DNA of 64,000 bases from Elusimicrobiota bacterium. GTDB lineage: Bacteria; Elusimicrobiota; Elusimicrobia; Elusimicrobiales; Elusimicrobiaceae. The notes beneath the pieces are model-generated. The model was not told the origin of the DNA, searched no databases, and was given only the letters and a program-made list of their open reading frames with translations. Of the stretch, positions 10,839-19,383 are shown in pieces (position 1 is the first letter of the stretch; each line of letters opens with the position of its first letter). The stretch is taken from positions 1-64,000 of the forward strand of contig JAQXJI010000039.1 of the NCBI GenBank assembly GCA_029008615.1. The letters are read 5' to 3'. The position numbers and the translations under genes were made by a program.

Positions 10839-13800
10839 GTGAAAAAACTTTTAACCGTTTTCGTCAAAAAAGATTTTATGACTTTGTTTTGGGCTTGTGC
10901 GGCGGGGGCCTTCGGTGATAATATGCTTAGAACTGCTTTTGCCGCTTTTATAGCTTTCAATCTTAATGATTTTACTTACAGGCAGTACAGCACTTACATA
11001 ACGGCGGCTTTGGTCTTTTATATGCTGCCTTTTTTTGTTTTTTCTGGGTTAAGCGGCCAGTTGGCCGACAGAGTTTCCAAAGCGAAACTTATCCGTACGG
11101 TAAAACTTACCGAAGTGCTTACGGCGGTATTGGCGGCTTTCGGCTTTTATATAAAGAGCCCTCTGTTTTTGATAGGAGTAATCTCCGTTTTAGGTATGCA
11201 GGGGGTTTTCCTTAATCCCGTAAAATATGCTTTGATACCGCAAATAGTGCGCAGAGAACAGCTTATTTACGCTAACAGCATTATGGAAGCCGGGCGTTAC
11301 GTTTCCATTTTGGCGGGTACGCTGCTGGGGCTTTTGTTCGCAAAAAGCCCGAACTTGGGCCTTAACGTAGCCTGCCCGGCGATGATTGCGGTTTCTCTGG
11401 CGGGATACGCCGCCGCATTTTTTATAACGGAAAGGGAAGGTTCTAATAAGCAGCTGAAAGTAGATTGCAACATTTTTAAAAGCCTCTACGAAGCTGCTGC
11501 ACTTTGCTTTAAGGAAAAGACGCTCTTTCTTTGTATGCTTGCCATAGCCTGGTTTTGGATTTTGGGGGCGATATTCCTTTCCCAGTTGCCGGACCTTTCC
11601 GAAAATATTTTACACGCCGATGATAAAGTCTTAAATTATCTTTTGGCGTTGTTTACTTGCAGCGTGGCAATAGGCGCGCTTTTATGCCGCAAACTTTTAA
11701 AAGGTTCGGTAAGCGTCAAATATCTGCCTTTGAGTATGATAGCGATGTCTGTCGGTATGTTGGATTTGTCTTGGGCGATATCTGGCGCGCAAAGTTCTAT
11801 GGAAGTGATTAATTTTAAAAGTTTCATCTCCACTTTCGGCGGGATAAGGATTTCTTTTGACATATGTCTTATTTCCCTTTGCGCTGGGCTTTATATTGTG
11901 CCGTTGACGAGCCTTCTGCAAGTTTTGTCTTCCTCTTCCATACGCGGACGGGCTTTTGGGGCGAGCACTTTTTTTAATGCCTGCGCTATGCTGGCCGCGG
12001 GTCTTTGCAGTATGGCTCTTTTAGGATTGGGATTTGGCACCCCGCTTATTATCTCAATTTTGGCTATACTTAATATTGCGGGCGCGGTTTATATTTGCAA
12101 ACTTCTGCCAGACTATGTTTTGCGTTCCGCTTTGTTTTTTATTTTAAATTCGCTTTATTCAATAAAAGTCAAAGGCTTGGACAATTACCGCGCAGCCGGC
12201 GGAAGAACTTTGATAATAGCCAACAATAATTCCTTCCTTGATCCTTTGATAATGGCGGCTTTCCTGCCCGATGACATCGCATTTGTGGTTGACGGCACGA
12301 TAGCCAAAAGGTTTTGGGTAAAGTTTTTTCTGCGTTTTATAAAGCATTATCCGGTCGATCCGACGAACGCTATGTCCGTCAAAACTATTATTGACGAAGT
12401 CAAAAAAGGCCGCAAGGTGATAATCTTCCCCGAGGGCAGAATTTCCACCACGGGCGGAGTAATGAAAATTTATCCCGGTCCGGCTATGATAGCGGAAAAG
12501 AGCGGGGCCAAAATACTGCCGCTTTTTGTGCAAGGGACGCAATATTCCCGTTTTGCTTATTTCGGGAGAAAGCTGCGCCACAGACCGGACGTCGATTTTA
12601 CGCTTAATATTATGCCGCCCATAAAGTTGGATTTGCCTTCCCATCTTAAAAGCCGCGAAAGAAGATACAAAGCCGAAGACAAAGTTTATGACTTGATGAC
12701 GAATATGCGCTATCAAAGTTCAAATATAGATATAACGCTTTTCCGCGCGCTTATAGAAGCTTCCGATTTCGCGGGGCGCGGACTTAGAGCCTTGGAAGAC
12801 GTCAACCGCAAAGGCGTAAGTTTTGCAACTTTACTGACAGGTTCTTTTCTGCTTGGCAAGAAGTTTTCCGCTTTTACGGCTGAGGGGGAAAACGTCGGCG
12901 TTTTGCTGCCCAATATGAACGCCTGCGCATTGACGATATTCGGCCTTATGGCTTACGGCAGAGTGCCGGCGATGATAAATTTCTCATCAGGCGTTAAAAA
13001 TATTCTTTCGGCCTGCCGCTCCGCCGCGTTAAAAACGGTAATTACTTCAAAATTATTTATCGCCAAAGGCGGCTTGGAAAGCGTCCGCGACGCAATAGAA
13101 AAATCCGGCGTTAAGCTGATTTATCTTGAAGATATCCAAAAAACGGTAAGTGTTTTTGATAAAGTTAAAGCTTTGGTTAAGTCCAATTTTCCGTATTTCG
13201 CTTATAAAAGAGCCTGCCCGAATCAGGACGCAAACGCCCCGGCGGTAATTCTTTTTACCAGCGGTTCGGAAGGCGTACCCAAGGGCGTGGCTTTAAGCCA
13301 TAGGAATATCAACGCCAACCGCTGTCAGCTTTCAAGCCTTATTTCTTACGGATTGGAAGATAAGTTCTTTAACGCTTTGCCGATGTTCCATTCTTTCGGG
13401 CTGGTCTGCGGTTTGTTTATGCCGCTTTTAAACGGCGCTTCGGTGTTTTTATATCCGTCGCCTTTGCATTTTAAAATAGTGCCGGAGCTCGTTTACGACA
13501 GAAACGCCACCGTAATTTTCGGTACGGATACCTTCCTTAATGCTTACGGAAGAACGGCTCATCCCTATGATTTTTACAGCTTAAAGTACGCCGCCGTCGG
13601 TGCGGAAAAACTGAAAGACGAAACATTTAAATTGTGGTCGGAGAAGTTCGGCATAAGGGTACTGGAAGCTTACGGCGCGACGGAAATGGCCCCCGGGATA
13701 TCCTTTACTACGCCGATGTACTTTAAGCGCGGAACGGTGGGGCGGCTGTTTCCGGGTTTGGAATACCGCTTGGAAAAAGTGCCGGGTATCGAAGAGGGCG

Positions 13801-14264
13801 GCAGGCTTTGGGTTAAAGGGGACAATGTTATGCTCGGCTATCTTAAAGAAGATAAACCCGGTATAATACAGAAGCCCGAAGGCGGTTGGTATGACACCGG
13901 AGACATAGTGGAATTTGACGACGACGGTTTTATAACCATAAAAGGCAGAGCAAAGCGTTTTGCCAAAATAGCTGGGGAAATGGTTTCTTTGAGCGCGGTT
14001 GAAGCTGCCCTTACAAAACTGTGGCCCGATTATATGCACGCGGTGGTGCGCGCGTCGGACCCGAAACGAGGGGAACAGCTTATTGCCTATACTACCAATC
14101 CCGCCGCAACAATTGTGGAAATACAGGATTATTTCCGCAGAGAGGGCTTTAGCGAACTTTGGGTTCCCAAACGCATTAATATAAGGGAAAGTTTGCCGCT
14201 TATGGGGACGGGCAAAGTGGATTACGTCGCTTTGGAGGAACTGGCTGCCGAGGAGACCAAATAA
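10839..14264 (+). CDS. MFS transporter - acyltransferase - AMP-dependent ligase fusion (LplT/Aas-like)
   Basis: I start the gene at the GTG at 10839, preceded by GGAGG, giving 1141 residues; the frame is open further upstream but without a ribosome site. Residues about 1-430 are a 12-helix MFS domain like LplT. About 440-640 is a PlsC-type acyltransferase with FPEGR near 530. About 680-1141 is an acyl-ACP/CoA ligase with the AMP motif [11 protein letters not shown] near 804 and a C-terminal GTGKVDY lysine. In the known LplT-Aas system lysophospholipid is imported across the inner membrane and re-acylated. Here the three steps sit in one chain. The HX4D acyltransferase motif reads NNSFLD: the catalytic His is Asn463 while Asp468 is kept. 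That may impair acyl transfer or mark a changed mechanism. Confidence 0.88.
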   Translation: MKKLLTVFVKKDFMTLFWACAAGAFGDNMLRTAFAAFIAFNLNDFTYRQYSTYITAALVFYMLPFFVFSGLSGQLADRVSKAKLIRTVKLTEVLTAVLAAFGFYIKSPLFLIGVISVLGMQGVFLNPVKYALIPQIVRREQLIYANSIMEAGRYVSILAGTLLGLLFAKSPNLGLNVACPAMIAVSLAGYAAAFFITEREGSNKQLKVDCNIFKSLYEAAALCFKEKTLFLCMLAIAWFWILGAIFLSQLPDLSENILHADDKVLNYLLALFTCSVAIGALLCRKLLKGSVSVKYLPLSMIAMSVGMLDLSWAISGAQSSMEVINFKSFISTFGGIRISFDICLISLCAGLYIVPLTSLLQVLSSSSIRGRAFGASTFFNACAMLAAGLCSMALLGLGFGTPLIISILAILNIAGAVYICKLLPDYVLRSALFFILNSLYSIKVKGLDNYRAAGGRTLIIANNNSFLDPLIMAAFLPDDIAFVVDGTIAKRFWVKFFLRFIKHYPVDPTNAMSVKTIIDEVKKGRKVIIFPEGRISTTGGVMKIYPGPAMIAEKSGAKILPLFVQGTQYSRFAYFGRKLRHRPDVDFTLNIMPPIKLDLPSHLKSRERRYKAEDKVYDLMTNMRYQSSNIDITLFRALIEASDFAGRGLRALEDVNRKGVSFATLLTGSFLLGKKFSAFTAEGENVGVLLPNMNACALTIFGLMAYGRVPAMINFSSGVKNILSACRSAALKTVITSKLFIAKGGLESVRDAIEKSGVKLIYLEDIQKTVSVFDKVKALVKSNFPYFAYKRACPNQDANAPAVILFTSGSEGVPKGVALSHRNINANRCQLSSLISYGLEDKFFNALPMFHSFGLVCGLFMPLLNGASVFLYPSPLHFKIVPELVYDRNATVIFGTDTFLNAYGRTAHPYDFYSLKYAAVGAEKLKDETFKLWSEKFGIRVLEAYGATEMAPGISFTTPMYFKRGTVGRLFPGLEYRLEKVPGIEEGGRLWVKGDNVMLGYLKEDKPGIIQKPEGGWYDTGDIVEFDDDGFITIKGRAKRFAKIAGEMVSLSAVEAALTKLWPDYMHAVVRASDPKRGEQLIAYTTNPAATIVEIQDYFRREGFSELWVPKRINIRESLPLMGTGKVDYVALEELAAEETK

Positions 14265-14319
14265 CTTTTTTGGCCTTACCCCGCGCCAAAATATATATAA
14301 TGATAACACGGAGGCAGAA

Positions 14320-14982
14320 ATGTTAAAAAACTTTAAAATAATTTTCGCTTTGGCTTTGCTGGCCGGTGGGCTTTGCGCTTGCGCTCAGAAAGAAGTTTCC
14401 CAAAAGGAAGCTAAAACCCCGTCCGAAGCAATCGCCGCCGAAAATACAATCAAACAGGAGAAAGATATGTACGTACTTTTAAAAACAAATAAAGGGGATA
14501 TCGTGCTTGAACTTAATGCGGAAAAAGCCCCTCAAACGGTGGAGAACTTCGTCAAATATGTAAACGACGGGCATTATAACGGGACCATTTTCCACCGCGT
14601 CATAAAAGGCTTTATGATTCAAGGCGGCGGCTTCGACGCCGATATGAATCAGAAGCAGACCCGCTCCCCGATTATGAACGAAGCCGATAACGGCCTTAAA
14701 AACGATAAATACACTATTGCTATGGCCCGCACCTCCGATCCGGATTCGGCTACGGCTCAGTTTTTTATAAACAGCAATGACAATGACTTTCTTAACTTCC
14801 GCTCTCAAACAATGCAGGGTTGGGGTTATGCGGTATTTGGCAAGGTAGTTGCTGGGGAAAATGTCGTAGACGCGATAGAAGTCGTACCTACTACAAGGAA
14901 GTTCCCTCACGATGACGTTCCCGTCCAGCCGGTAGTAATAGAGAAAGCCGAAGTATTGAAAGATTATAAACCGGCTAAATAA
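14320..14982 (+). CDS. Cyclophilin-type peptidyl-prolyl cis-trans isomerase, lipoprotein
   Basis: The 220-residue product begins with a lipoprotein signal: a short basic start, a hydrophobic stretch and the lipobox LCAC near residue 21. A hydrophilic linker follows. The cyclophilin domain runs from about residue 50 to 215, with the family stretch [16 protein letters not shown] and the later [18 protein letters not shown] carrying the conserved FxxQ and AQFFI positions. It should catalyse proline isomerisation while anchored in the periplasm. A GGAGG ribosome site precedes the ATG. The gene lies downstream of the Aas-like gene on the same strand with about 55 bases between, and ends at a strong terminator. 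Confidence 0.93.
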   Translation: MLKNFKIIFALALLAGGLCACAQKEVSQKEAKTPSEAIAAENTIKQEKDMYVLLKTNKGDIVLELNAEKAPQTVENFVKYVNDGHYNGTIFHRVIKGFMIQGGGFDADMNQKQTRSPIMNEADNGLKNDKYTIAMARTSDPDSATAQFFINSNDNDFLNFRSQTMQGWGYAVFGKVVAGENVVDAIEVVPTTRKFPHDDVPVQPVVIEKAEVLKDYKPAK

Positions 14983-15000
14983 CAAATAAGTTTGATAAAA

Positions 15001-15036
15001 ATAAAACCGCCCTCGTTTAAGCTTGGGCGGTTTTAT
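15001..15036. terminator. Intrinsic terminator between convergent genes
   Basis: A perfect 12-bp stem, ATAAAACCGCCC with GGGCGGTTTTAT over a 12-base loop, lies between the cyclophilin gene and the minus-strand carbonic anhydrase gene. The A/T ends make it usable from both sides. Confidence 0.88.
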
Positions 15037-15062
15037 ATTGTGCAAATGCGAAGTTCGGAAAA

Positions 15063-15698
15063 TTAATTTATTTCTTCAAATTCGCCTGAGGCGGGGTTAT
15101 ATTCGCTTAAGGCACACTGTTTTATGTCAAAAAGCATAGCGTGGTTTTGAAGAGTTCCTTTTTCTACGGCTTGCTTGACGAAGGGGAAAGTCATCAGATT
15201 GGAAAGGGATATTTTTAAAGCTTCTTTTTCGCAGTGGGTGCATTTGTCTTCAAAAGAATGTTCCCCGCAATGTTTAAGAGTATGCTCCAAAGCGGGGCGG
15301 GCGATATTCATCCATTTGCCGATAAAATCTGTTTTTTCTTCAGTATGGCCGGCGTTCTTTACCAAGGCTTCTATACCGCCGCATTTGGTGTGACCCATAA
15401 TGATTATGTGCTTAACTTTAAGGCCTTTTACGGCGTATTCAAGCGCGGCGCTGGTGGCGTGATACGAGGTGTGGCTTTCGTCGTAAGGGGGAACTAACGC
15501 GGCGATATTACGGGTTATAAAAATCTCGCCCGGTTCGGCTTTCATTATTATATTGGGCACGACGCGGGAATCGCAGCAGGAAATTATTAAAACTTCCGCA
15601 TTTTGGCCCAAATGCAAATGAGCGTAAAAATCTTTTTTTAGAGCGGAATCTTTTTTTAATTCCAAATATCCTTTTATAAGGTTCTGATAAGATTGCAT
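15063..15698 (-). CDS. Beta-class carbonic anhydrase
   Basis: It hydrates CO2 to bicarbonate in the cytoplasm. The zinc site is clear: SCCDSRV gives the first Cys and the Asp-Arg dyad, and GHTKCGG gives the His and second Cys. I chose the ATG at 15698 (MQSYQN, 211 residues). The frame is open to a TTG 33 bases earlier, but a TATAAT box lies between the two, so the longer form would start upstream of its own promoter. With the -10 box only about 7 bases before the ATG, the message may be leaderless or start downstream. Beta carbonic anhydrases commonly supply bicarbonate to carboxylases. No operon partner is visible. Confidence 0.9.
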   Translation of the reverse strand: MQSYQNLIKGYLELKKDSALKKDFYAHLHLGQNAEVLIISCCDSRVVPNIIMKAEPGEIFITRNIAALVPPYDESHTSYHATSAALEYAVKGLKVKHIIIMGHTKCGGIEALVKNAGHTEEKTDFIGKWMNIARPALEHTLKHCGEHSFEDKCTHCEKEALKISLSNLMTFPFVKQAVEKGTLQNHAMLFDIKQCALSEYNPASGEFEEIN

Positions 15699-15704
15699 AA
15701 AAAT

Positions 15705-15731
15705 ATTATACTTTTTCTTTTTGGAAGGCAA
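15705..15731 (-). promoter_or_regulatory. Putative promoter of the carbonic anhydrase gene
   Basis: On the minus strand TTGCCT is followed after about 15 bases by TATAAT, which ends only a few bases before the ATG at 15698. The -10 box is consensus and the -35 is weak. Confidence 0.4.
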
Positions 15732-15755
15732 AAAACAGTTGTTAAGTTTTGCCTT
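15725..15755 (+). terminator. Hairpin with T tract
   Basis: AAGGCAAAA at 15725-15733 pairs with TTTTGCCTT at 15747-15755, followed by more T. It would stop plus-strand transcription, but no plus-strand gene precedes it. It also overlaps the carbonic anhydrase promoter, so it could be an operator-like palindrome. Confidence 0.4.
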
Positions 15756-15804
15756 TTTTATAGAGGAAATATCTTCCGGCTTAGCCGGCGGCTTTATACA
15801 ATAA

Positions 15805-15830
15805 AAAAGCCCGCTTTAAAGCGGGCTTTT
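15805..15830 (-). terminator. Orphaned terminator of the original tRNA-Asn gene
   Basis: A perfect palindrome AAAAGCCCGCTTT/AAAGCGGGCTTTT is followed on the minus strand by a T tract. It lies just beyond the CCA-bearing tRNA-Asn tail at 15836-15852. It was probably the terminator of that tRNA before the prophage separated them by 33 kb. Confidence 0.75.
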
Positions 15831-15835
15831 AAATC

Positions 15836-15852
15836 TGGCTCCTCGGATAGGA
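15836..15852 (-). repeat. attL: displaced 3' end of tRNA-Asn with CCA
   Basis: Read on the minus strand this is TCCTATCCGAGGAGCCA, the 3' end of the tRNA-Asn found at 49185-49256, with an encoded CCA tail. The core CTCCTCGGATAGGA at 15839-15852 repeats exactly at 49185-49198. It marks the left end of the prophage. Confidence 0.88.
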
Positions 15853-15962
15853 GGGTTACGACGGGGCGGAAGTTTTAGAGGAAAATAGATGTTTAAGCAT
15901 TGTTTGTCGTCGGAAATAATAGGGAATTTAAAGAAAGTAAAAAATATTAATTTCCACTATTA

Positions 15963-15986
15963 ACAGCCACACCAACAGCCACACCA
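15963..15986 (+). repeat. Left arm-type integrase sites (two 12-bp tandem repeats)
   Basis: ACAGCCACACCA occurs twice in tandem between attL and the end of int. The same AGCCACAC core occurs twice, also 12 bases apart and in the same orientation, at the other end of the prophage (49149-49169). This is the pattern expected of arm-type binding sites of a lambda-type integrase. Confidence 0.65.
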
Positions 15987-15992
15987 AAGCCG

Positions 15993-17012
15993 CTATAAAA
16001 CTGGCAGGCGGTCTATGGTCGTTTCCGTTTTTATCTTGCCTAAGTGGCTGTATTTTTCCGTCATTTTAATGCTACTATGCCCCATAAGTTTGCTTAAATC
16101 GTATAAATTGCCGCCGTTTTGCATTATCAGGCTGGCGAATGTGTGGCGCAATTTGTGTACGTTTCCGGGGACGTCAACTTCTTCCTTTCTTAAAAAGCGC
16201 GTAAAAAGCGTTGTAAGCTCGTCAGGGCTGTAGGGCCTGCCGTCTTGCTTGGCTAAGACATAAGGGCCTTGTGCGTGCGTTTTTAAGGCTTGCAAATGCT
16301 TGGCTAACTGCTTTGTTAAGGGGATATGGCGGACTTCAAAATCTTTAGGGTGCCAGTTTTCTTTAGGCGTGATTGAAAGAACGGATTTTTTAAAATTGAC
16401 GTCTTCCCAATAGAGATTTGCTATTTCGGCCCGGCGAAGGCCCGCTTGAGAGCCAAGTAAAATAAGAGTTCTTTCAAAAGTATTTGCCTGTTTGAGCATT
16501 TTTTTAAGTTCCGCAACGGTAAAAAAGACGACGCGGTGTTCCACTTCCTTAAAACTGCCGACGCTTTGCCACTTTTGTGGGGGGATATAGTTCCAGTCTT
16601 CCGCTTTGCGCATCATAGTTTTTAAAGCGCGAAGCCAGCGGTTTATGCCGGCTTCCCCTTTGCCCTGTTCCTTTAAAATCGTCTTTAATTCCTGCAATTT
16701 AAGCGGGGTAATATCCGTAAGGTATTTGGGGTGGAGTTCGCTTTCCAAATAAAAACAGGCGCGGTTAAAGTGGTTTATGGTGGTTTTTGTGCGCTCCGGG
16801 GTAATTGTTTCTATAAATTTGTTTTTAAATGCCTGCCACGGGATTTTTGACGTGTTGCCGCAAAGGGCTTCTTTGCTTTGCACGATTTCCGCAAATTTGA
16901 TTTGGGCGATACGTTTATCACGCGTGTGCAGAGAGGGGCGGCAGCGTTTGCCGCTGTCGTTAAAGTAATTTGCGTGATATATGCCCGTTTTGGGGTGCTT
17001 AAATATGCCCAT
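15993..17012 (-). CDS. int: Tyrosine-type phage integrase
   Basis: 339 residues, full length for a phage tyrosine recombinase. The N terminus (residues about 1-60) resembles the arm-binding domain, followed by a SAM-like core-binding domain (about 70-150) and the catalytic domain. Catalytic residues seen are Arg in GLRRAEI, the HxxR box in HKLRHTF, and the LMGHSS His followed by the Tyr in MTEKYSH. It cuts and rejoins the attachment core at the tRNA-Asn 3' end. It is transcribed toward attL and starts 7 bases after the NYN gene ends, so both are co-transcribed from the promoter at 17936-17964. Confidence 0.95.
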   Translation of the reverse strand: MGIFKHPKTGIYHANYFNDSGKRCRPSLHTRDKRIAQIKFAEIVQSKEALCGNTSKIPWQAFKNKFIETITPERTKTTINHFNRACFYLESELHPKYLTDITPLKLQELKTILKEQGKGEAGINRWLRALKTMMRKAEDWNYIPPQKWQSVGSFKEVEHRVVFFTVAELKKMLKQANTFERTLILLGSQAGLRRAEIANLYWEDVNFKKSVLSITPKENWHPKDFEVRHIPLTKQLAKHLQALKTHAQGPYVLAKQDGRPYSPDELTTLFTRFLRKEEVDVPGNVHKLRHTFASLIMQNGGNLYDLSKLMGHSSIKMTEKYSHLGKIKTETTIDRLPVL

Positions 17013-17019
17013 AAGGCTA

Positions 17020-17859
17020 CTACCTTATACTTGTGTTGCCATTGAGTAATTTTAATTTCTGTTCTAATAATTTTTTGTCCGCTTCAGGTTGAAGTTGCCA
17101 AGGGTTTATTATTGAATTATAAGATTTTTTTATATTTTTCTTATTTTTACTGTTTTCTTCTTTAAAAGTATAATCTATTTCCCAAGCGGAATTTATCTCA
17201 TTGGGGAACTGTGATTTTTCTATTTTATCAAAATTGATTAAGAAAGCCTTATTTTTAGATGCTTCAATTAGTTCCGTACAGGCATACCTTGACTGTGGAA
17301 TATCTTTTTCTGTTGTGCAAGGTGGCGGCGGTACGATAATTATTTTCTTTTCCGGTTTTAAGAATAAAGCCCTTTTTACTGCAGGCACAAAATCACCATC
17401 ACCGGAAAATAAGAAACATTTGTCATATTGATCTAACAAAGTGGCCTCTATTAATTTTATGGCAATATTTACATCTGTTTCTTTTTCCTCATGCCTACGA
17501 AGATACCGATCGTTATCATCTGTTATATTCCTACAAGCAGAACATCTTTCTTTTTCTCTGCATTTTGGAATATCTTTTATTTTAAACTTACCTAACGTTA
17601 TGTCAATATTTACGGTTTTAAGAGCTTCTATAAACGTTAAATGTTTTATAATAGACTTCTCACCGGCACTGGTTGATATTGCCGAAAAATAAAATATTGA
17701 AGCATTTTCTATATCATCTGATTCAGAATTTAAAATAGAGTTTAATAAAAACCTGTAATTTATCCATTTGACGGGTTTTTGGAAAGTCTCAAAGAAAGTG
17801 TTTATTTTATGATAATAATTATATCCGTCTATTAAGGCTAAAATTCTTTTTTTTTGCAT
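17020..17859 (-). CDS. NYN-domain (PIN-like) putative ribonuclease
   Basis: 279 residues. The N terminus LALIDGYNYYHK carries the first acidic residue and the D-G-x-N pattern of NYN/LabA-like nucleases. KETDVNIAIKL supplies the middle acidic residue, and LFSGDGDFVPAV is the characteristic SGDGDF motif. Between them CREKERCSACRN looks like a small zinc loop. The family cleaves RNA through a Mg-dependent PIN-like site; the target here is unknown. It is the first gene of a two-gene unit with int, behind a consensus promoter and a structured leader, so it is probably expressed in the lysogen. A role in superinfection defence or in regulating the prophage is inference. Confidence 0.8.
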   Translation of the reverse strand: MQKKRILALIDGYNYYHKINTFFETFQKPVKWINYRFLLNSILNSESDDIENASIFYFSAISTSAGEKSIIKHLTFIEALKTVNIDITLGKFKIKDIPKCREKERCSACRNITDDNDRYLRRHEEKETDVNIAIKLIEATLLDQYDKCFLFSGDGDFVPAVKRALFLKPEKKIIIVPPPPCTTEKDIPQSRYACTELIEASKNKAFLINFDKIEKSQFPNEINSAWEIDYTFKEENSKNKKNIKKSYNSIINPWQLQPEADKKLLEQKLKLLNGNTSIR

Positions 17860-17880
17860 ATATTATTTCCCTGAAAAGGA

Positions 17881-17921
17881 GAAACCCCACATTTCTGCGG
17901 GGTTTCCGACCCCAAAAGGGG
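17881..17921 (-). promoter_or_regulatory. Two hairpins in the leader of the NYN-int transcript
   Basis: GAAACCCC (17881-17888) pairs with GGGGTTTC (17899-17906), and CCCC/GGGG around AAAA forms a second hairpin at 17910-17921. Both lie between the promoter at 17936-17964 and the NYN start codon. They could attenuate transcription or stabilise the message. They have only a short pyrimidine run after them, so they are weak as terminators. Confidence 0.5.
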
Positions 17922-17935
17922 TGATTATTAATTTA

Positions 17936-17964
17936 AGTATAATAAACTTTGCTGTAGTTGTCAA
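17936..17964 (-). promoter_or_regulatory. Consensus sigma-70 promoter for NYN and int
   Basis: On the minus strand TTGACA (17959-17964) and TATACT (17936-17941) are separated by exactly 17 bases. Transcription would start near 17929 and read through the two leader hairpins into the NYN gene. This is among the strongest-looking promoters in the window. Confidence 0.8.
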
Positions 17965-18006
17965 TTTCGCTAAAGTGCGTTAATTTCATAGTATACAATA
18001 TGGTGG

Positions 18007-18324
18007 TTAATATCTTTTATTTGTAACAGGTTTAAAAAGCTTTTCACATTTTTTCTGCTTAGAAATAAATTCATTATCTGATATATTGGGTTTGTCAATT
18101 CTTATTTGTTCAACGCAACGGTTAACCTGGTCCTGCCTTTTTACATCTTCTTCAATGTTTATATATGTCGGGATTTCAGACCATTGGGCAATACCAAATA
18201 CATTTCTGTTTCTTGTTTCTACCAAATATGGTTTTCCGTCAACTGTAACCACATTATGATTAATTCCGGATGCACACGCCGTAAAACCAAGTGAAATACC
18301 TGCCAATATTAATACTTTTTTCAT
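18007..18324 (-). CDS. Small predicted lipoprotein in the lysogeny region
   Basis: 105 residues. The start MKKVLILAGISLGFTAC is a lipoprotein signal with a lipobox FTAC. The mature part of about 88 residues is hydrophilic with two further Cys (RCVEQ and KKCEKL) that could form a disulfide. I do not recognise a family. It is the last of three minus-strand genes coding for envelope proteins between cI and the NYN-int unit. Its position, transcribed away from the lytic genes, suggests expression in the lysogen and a role at the cell surface. Confidence 0.75.
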   Translation of the reverse strand: MKKVLILAGISLGFTACASGINHNVVTVDGKPYLVETRNRNVFGIAQWSEIPTYINIEEDVKRQDQVNRCVEQIRIDKPNISDNEFISKQKKCEKLFKPVTNKRY

Positions 18325-18348
18325 TTTTATCTCCTTGTTTTTATTTTC

Positions 18349-18972
18349 TTAGTTAAAGTTATACCTGACTCCCAAGCTGCCGCCGAAATTTTGAACATCT
18401 TTTGCGTTAGAATAAGGCGAAATAATGCTGTTATAAGTCCCCATTAATTCTAAGGTAAAATGTTTTGCAAAAGTGTAGTCTGCCCCGATATATAAAGCGT
18501 AGGCAAAATTATATTTAGTATTAAAATCATATATTTTTAGAGTTCCTAATCCGGCACCAGCACCAATAAATGGATTTATAGCCATTGTGTGAAGAGGATA
18601 ATAAAATAAATTTGCTAAAAGTGTTTGTTGCTTAATTTTATCGTTATAATTCAAATAATCTTGCGGTATGCCCTCACCATTCCGGACCGACATTCCCTCT
18701 TTTAGTAATTTATAGGAATATGCTATTTCTAATCGGAATTGATTTATATCAGCACCAATGGCAAGGCTTCCTAAAACTGCCGTATCATCAAACAAGCTTC
18801 CGCCACCAATGTTGGTAATACCCGGTTCCCCATATTCAGCCCAAAAACTTTCATAATTCGTTTTTTGTTTTGATTTTTCATACCCGCCACGCACAGCGAT
18901 ATAAGGGTTTATTTCAGCAAATACGGGAATAGAAAAACAAAGAATAAAGACTGCAATTATAAATCTTCTCAT
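18349..18972 (-). CDS. Predicted outer-membrane beta-barrel protein
   Basis: 207 residues with a clear signal peptide ending near FAEIN. The mature part shows alternating hydrophobic strands rich in Tyr and Gly, such as YIAVRGGYEKSK and FTLELMGTYNS. It ends in LGVRYNFN, with aromatic Phe one residue before the end, as in small eight-stranded OmpA/Opa-like barrels (Pfam OMP_b-brl type). It overlaps the upstream YHCH-motif gene by 4 bases (ATGA), so the two are translationally coupled. A phage-encoded barrel expressed in the lysogen could alter receptors or serum resistance (as Lom-type proteins do in lambdoid phages); this is inference. Confidence 0.78.
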   Translation of the reverse strand: MRRFIIAVFILCFSIPVFAEINPYIAVRGGYEKSKQKTNYESFWAEYGEPGITNIGGGSLFDDTAVLGSLAIGADINQFRLEIAYSYKLLKEGMSVRNGEGIPQDYLNYNDKIKQQTLLANLFYYPLHTMAINPFIGAGAGLGTLKIYDFNTKYNFAYALYIGADYTFAKHFTLELMGTYNSIISPYSNAKDVQNFGGSLGVRYNFN

Positions 18973-19319
18973 TTTTTGTTTCCTTTTATACTTTTAGTTG
19001 TATTTTCTGCTTTATTAGTGCTTTTGCTTTGTTCCTTTTTATTTTTTATGGCGACTTTCTTTTTCTTGGAGGCTTCTTTTTCCTTTTTATCTTCAGTTTG
19101 AGAGAGTTTATCACTCTTATCAGCTGCTTTTTTATTTATGTTCCCTGATTTGGAAAGGACAGGCCTTACCGCAGAAATCTTTTTCTTGCTTTTTCCATGG
19201 CAATGGTAAGTTCCTGTTTTTCTGTTTGTATGGCATCCGTTTGCGTCAGTTCTACCGGAATGAGCATAAACAAAGGAAAATATATAAATAAACCCTAAAA
19301 AAAGTAAAAATGCTTTCAT
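18969..19319 (-). CDS. Exported YHCH-motif protein with Lys-rich tail
   Basis: 116 residues. A signal peptide (about residues 1-19) is followed directly by HSGRTDANGCHTNRKTGTYHCH, shown here only as its key pattern: HxGRTDxNGCH, then TGxYHCH. This Cys/His motif is found at the end of many bacterial secreted proteins and probably binds a metal or forms a disulfide. The remaining 75 residues are a low-complexity Lys/Ser/Glu tail (KKKKV, DKKEKEASKKKK), basic enough to bind nucleic acid or peptidoglycan polymers. GAGAGG lies just before the ATG. It heads the three-gene envelope unit. Confidence 0.72.
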   Translation of the reverse strand: MKAFLLFLGFIYIFSFVYAHSGRTDANGCHTNRKTGTYHCHGKSKKKISAVRPVLSKSGNINKKAADKSDKLSQTEDKKEKEASKKKKVAIKNKKEQSKSTNKAENTTKSIKGNKK

Positions 19320-19383
19320 ATAGACCTCTCAATATAAATATATAATTATTTTACATTATATAATGGGAAGCAGTAACAAGAGC

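Noticed and set aside
12713-14309. Minus-strand open frames over the Aas-like gene
   Set aside because: They are shadows of the well-supported plus-strand gene, with no motifs or ribosome sites.
15836-15852. A second complete tRNA-Asn at attL
   Set aside because: Only the 3' 17 bases are present; no acceptor 5' strand, anticodon arm or T arm follows on the minus strand.
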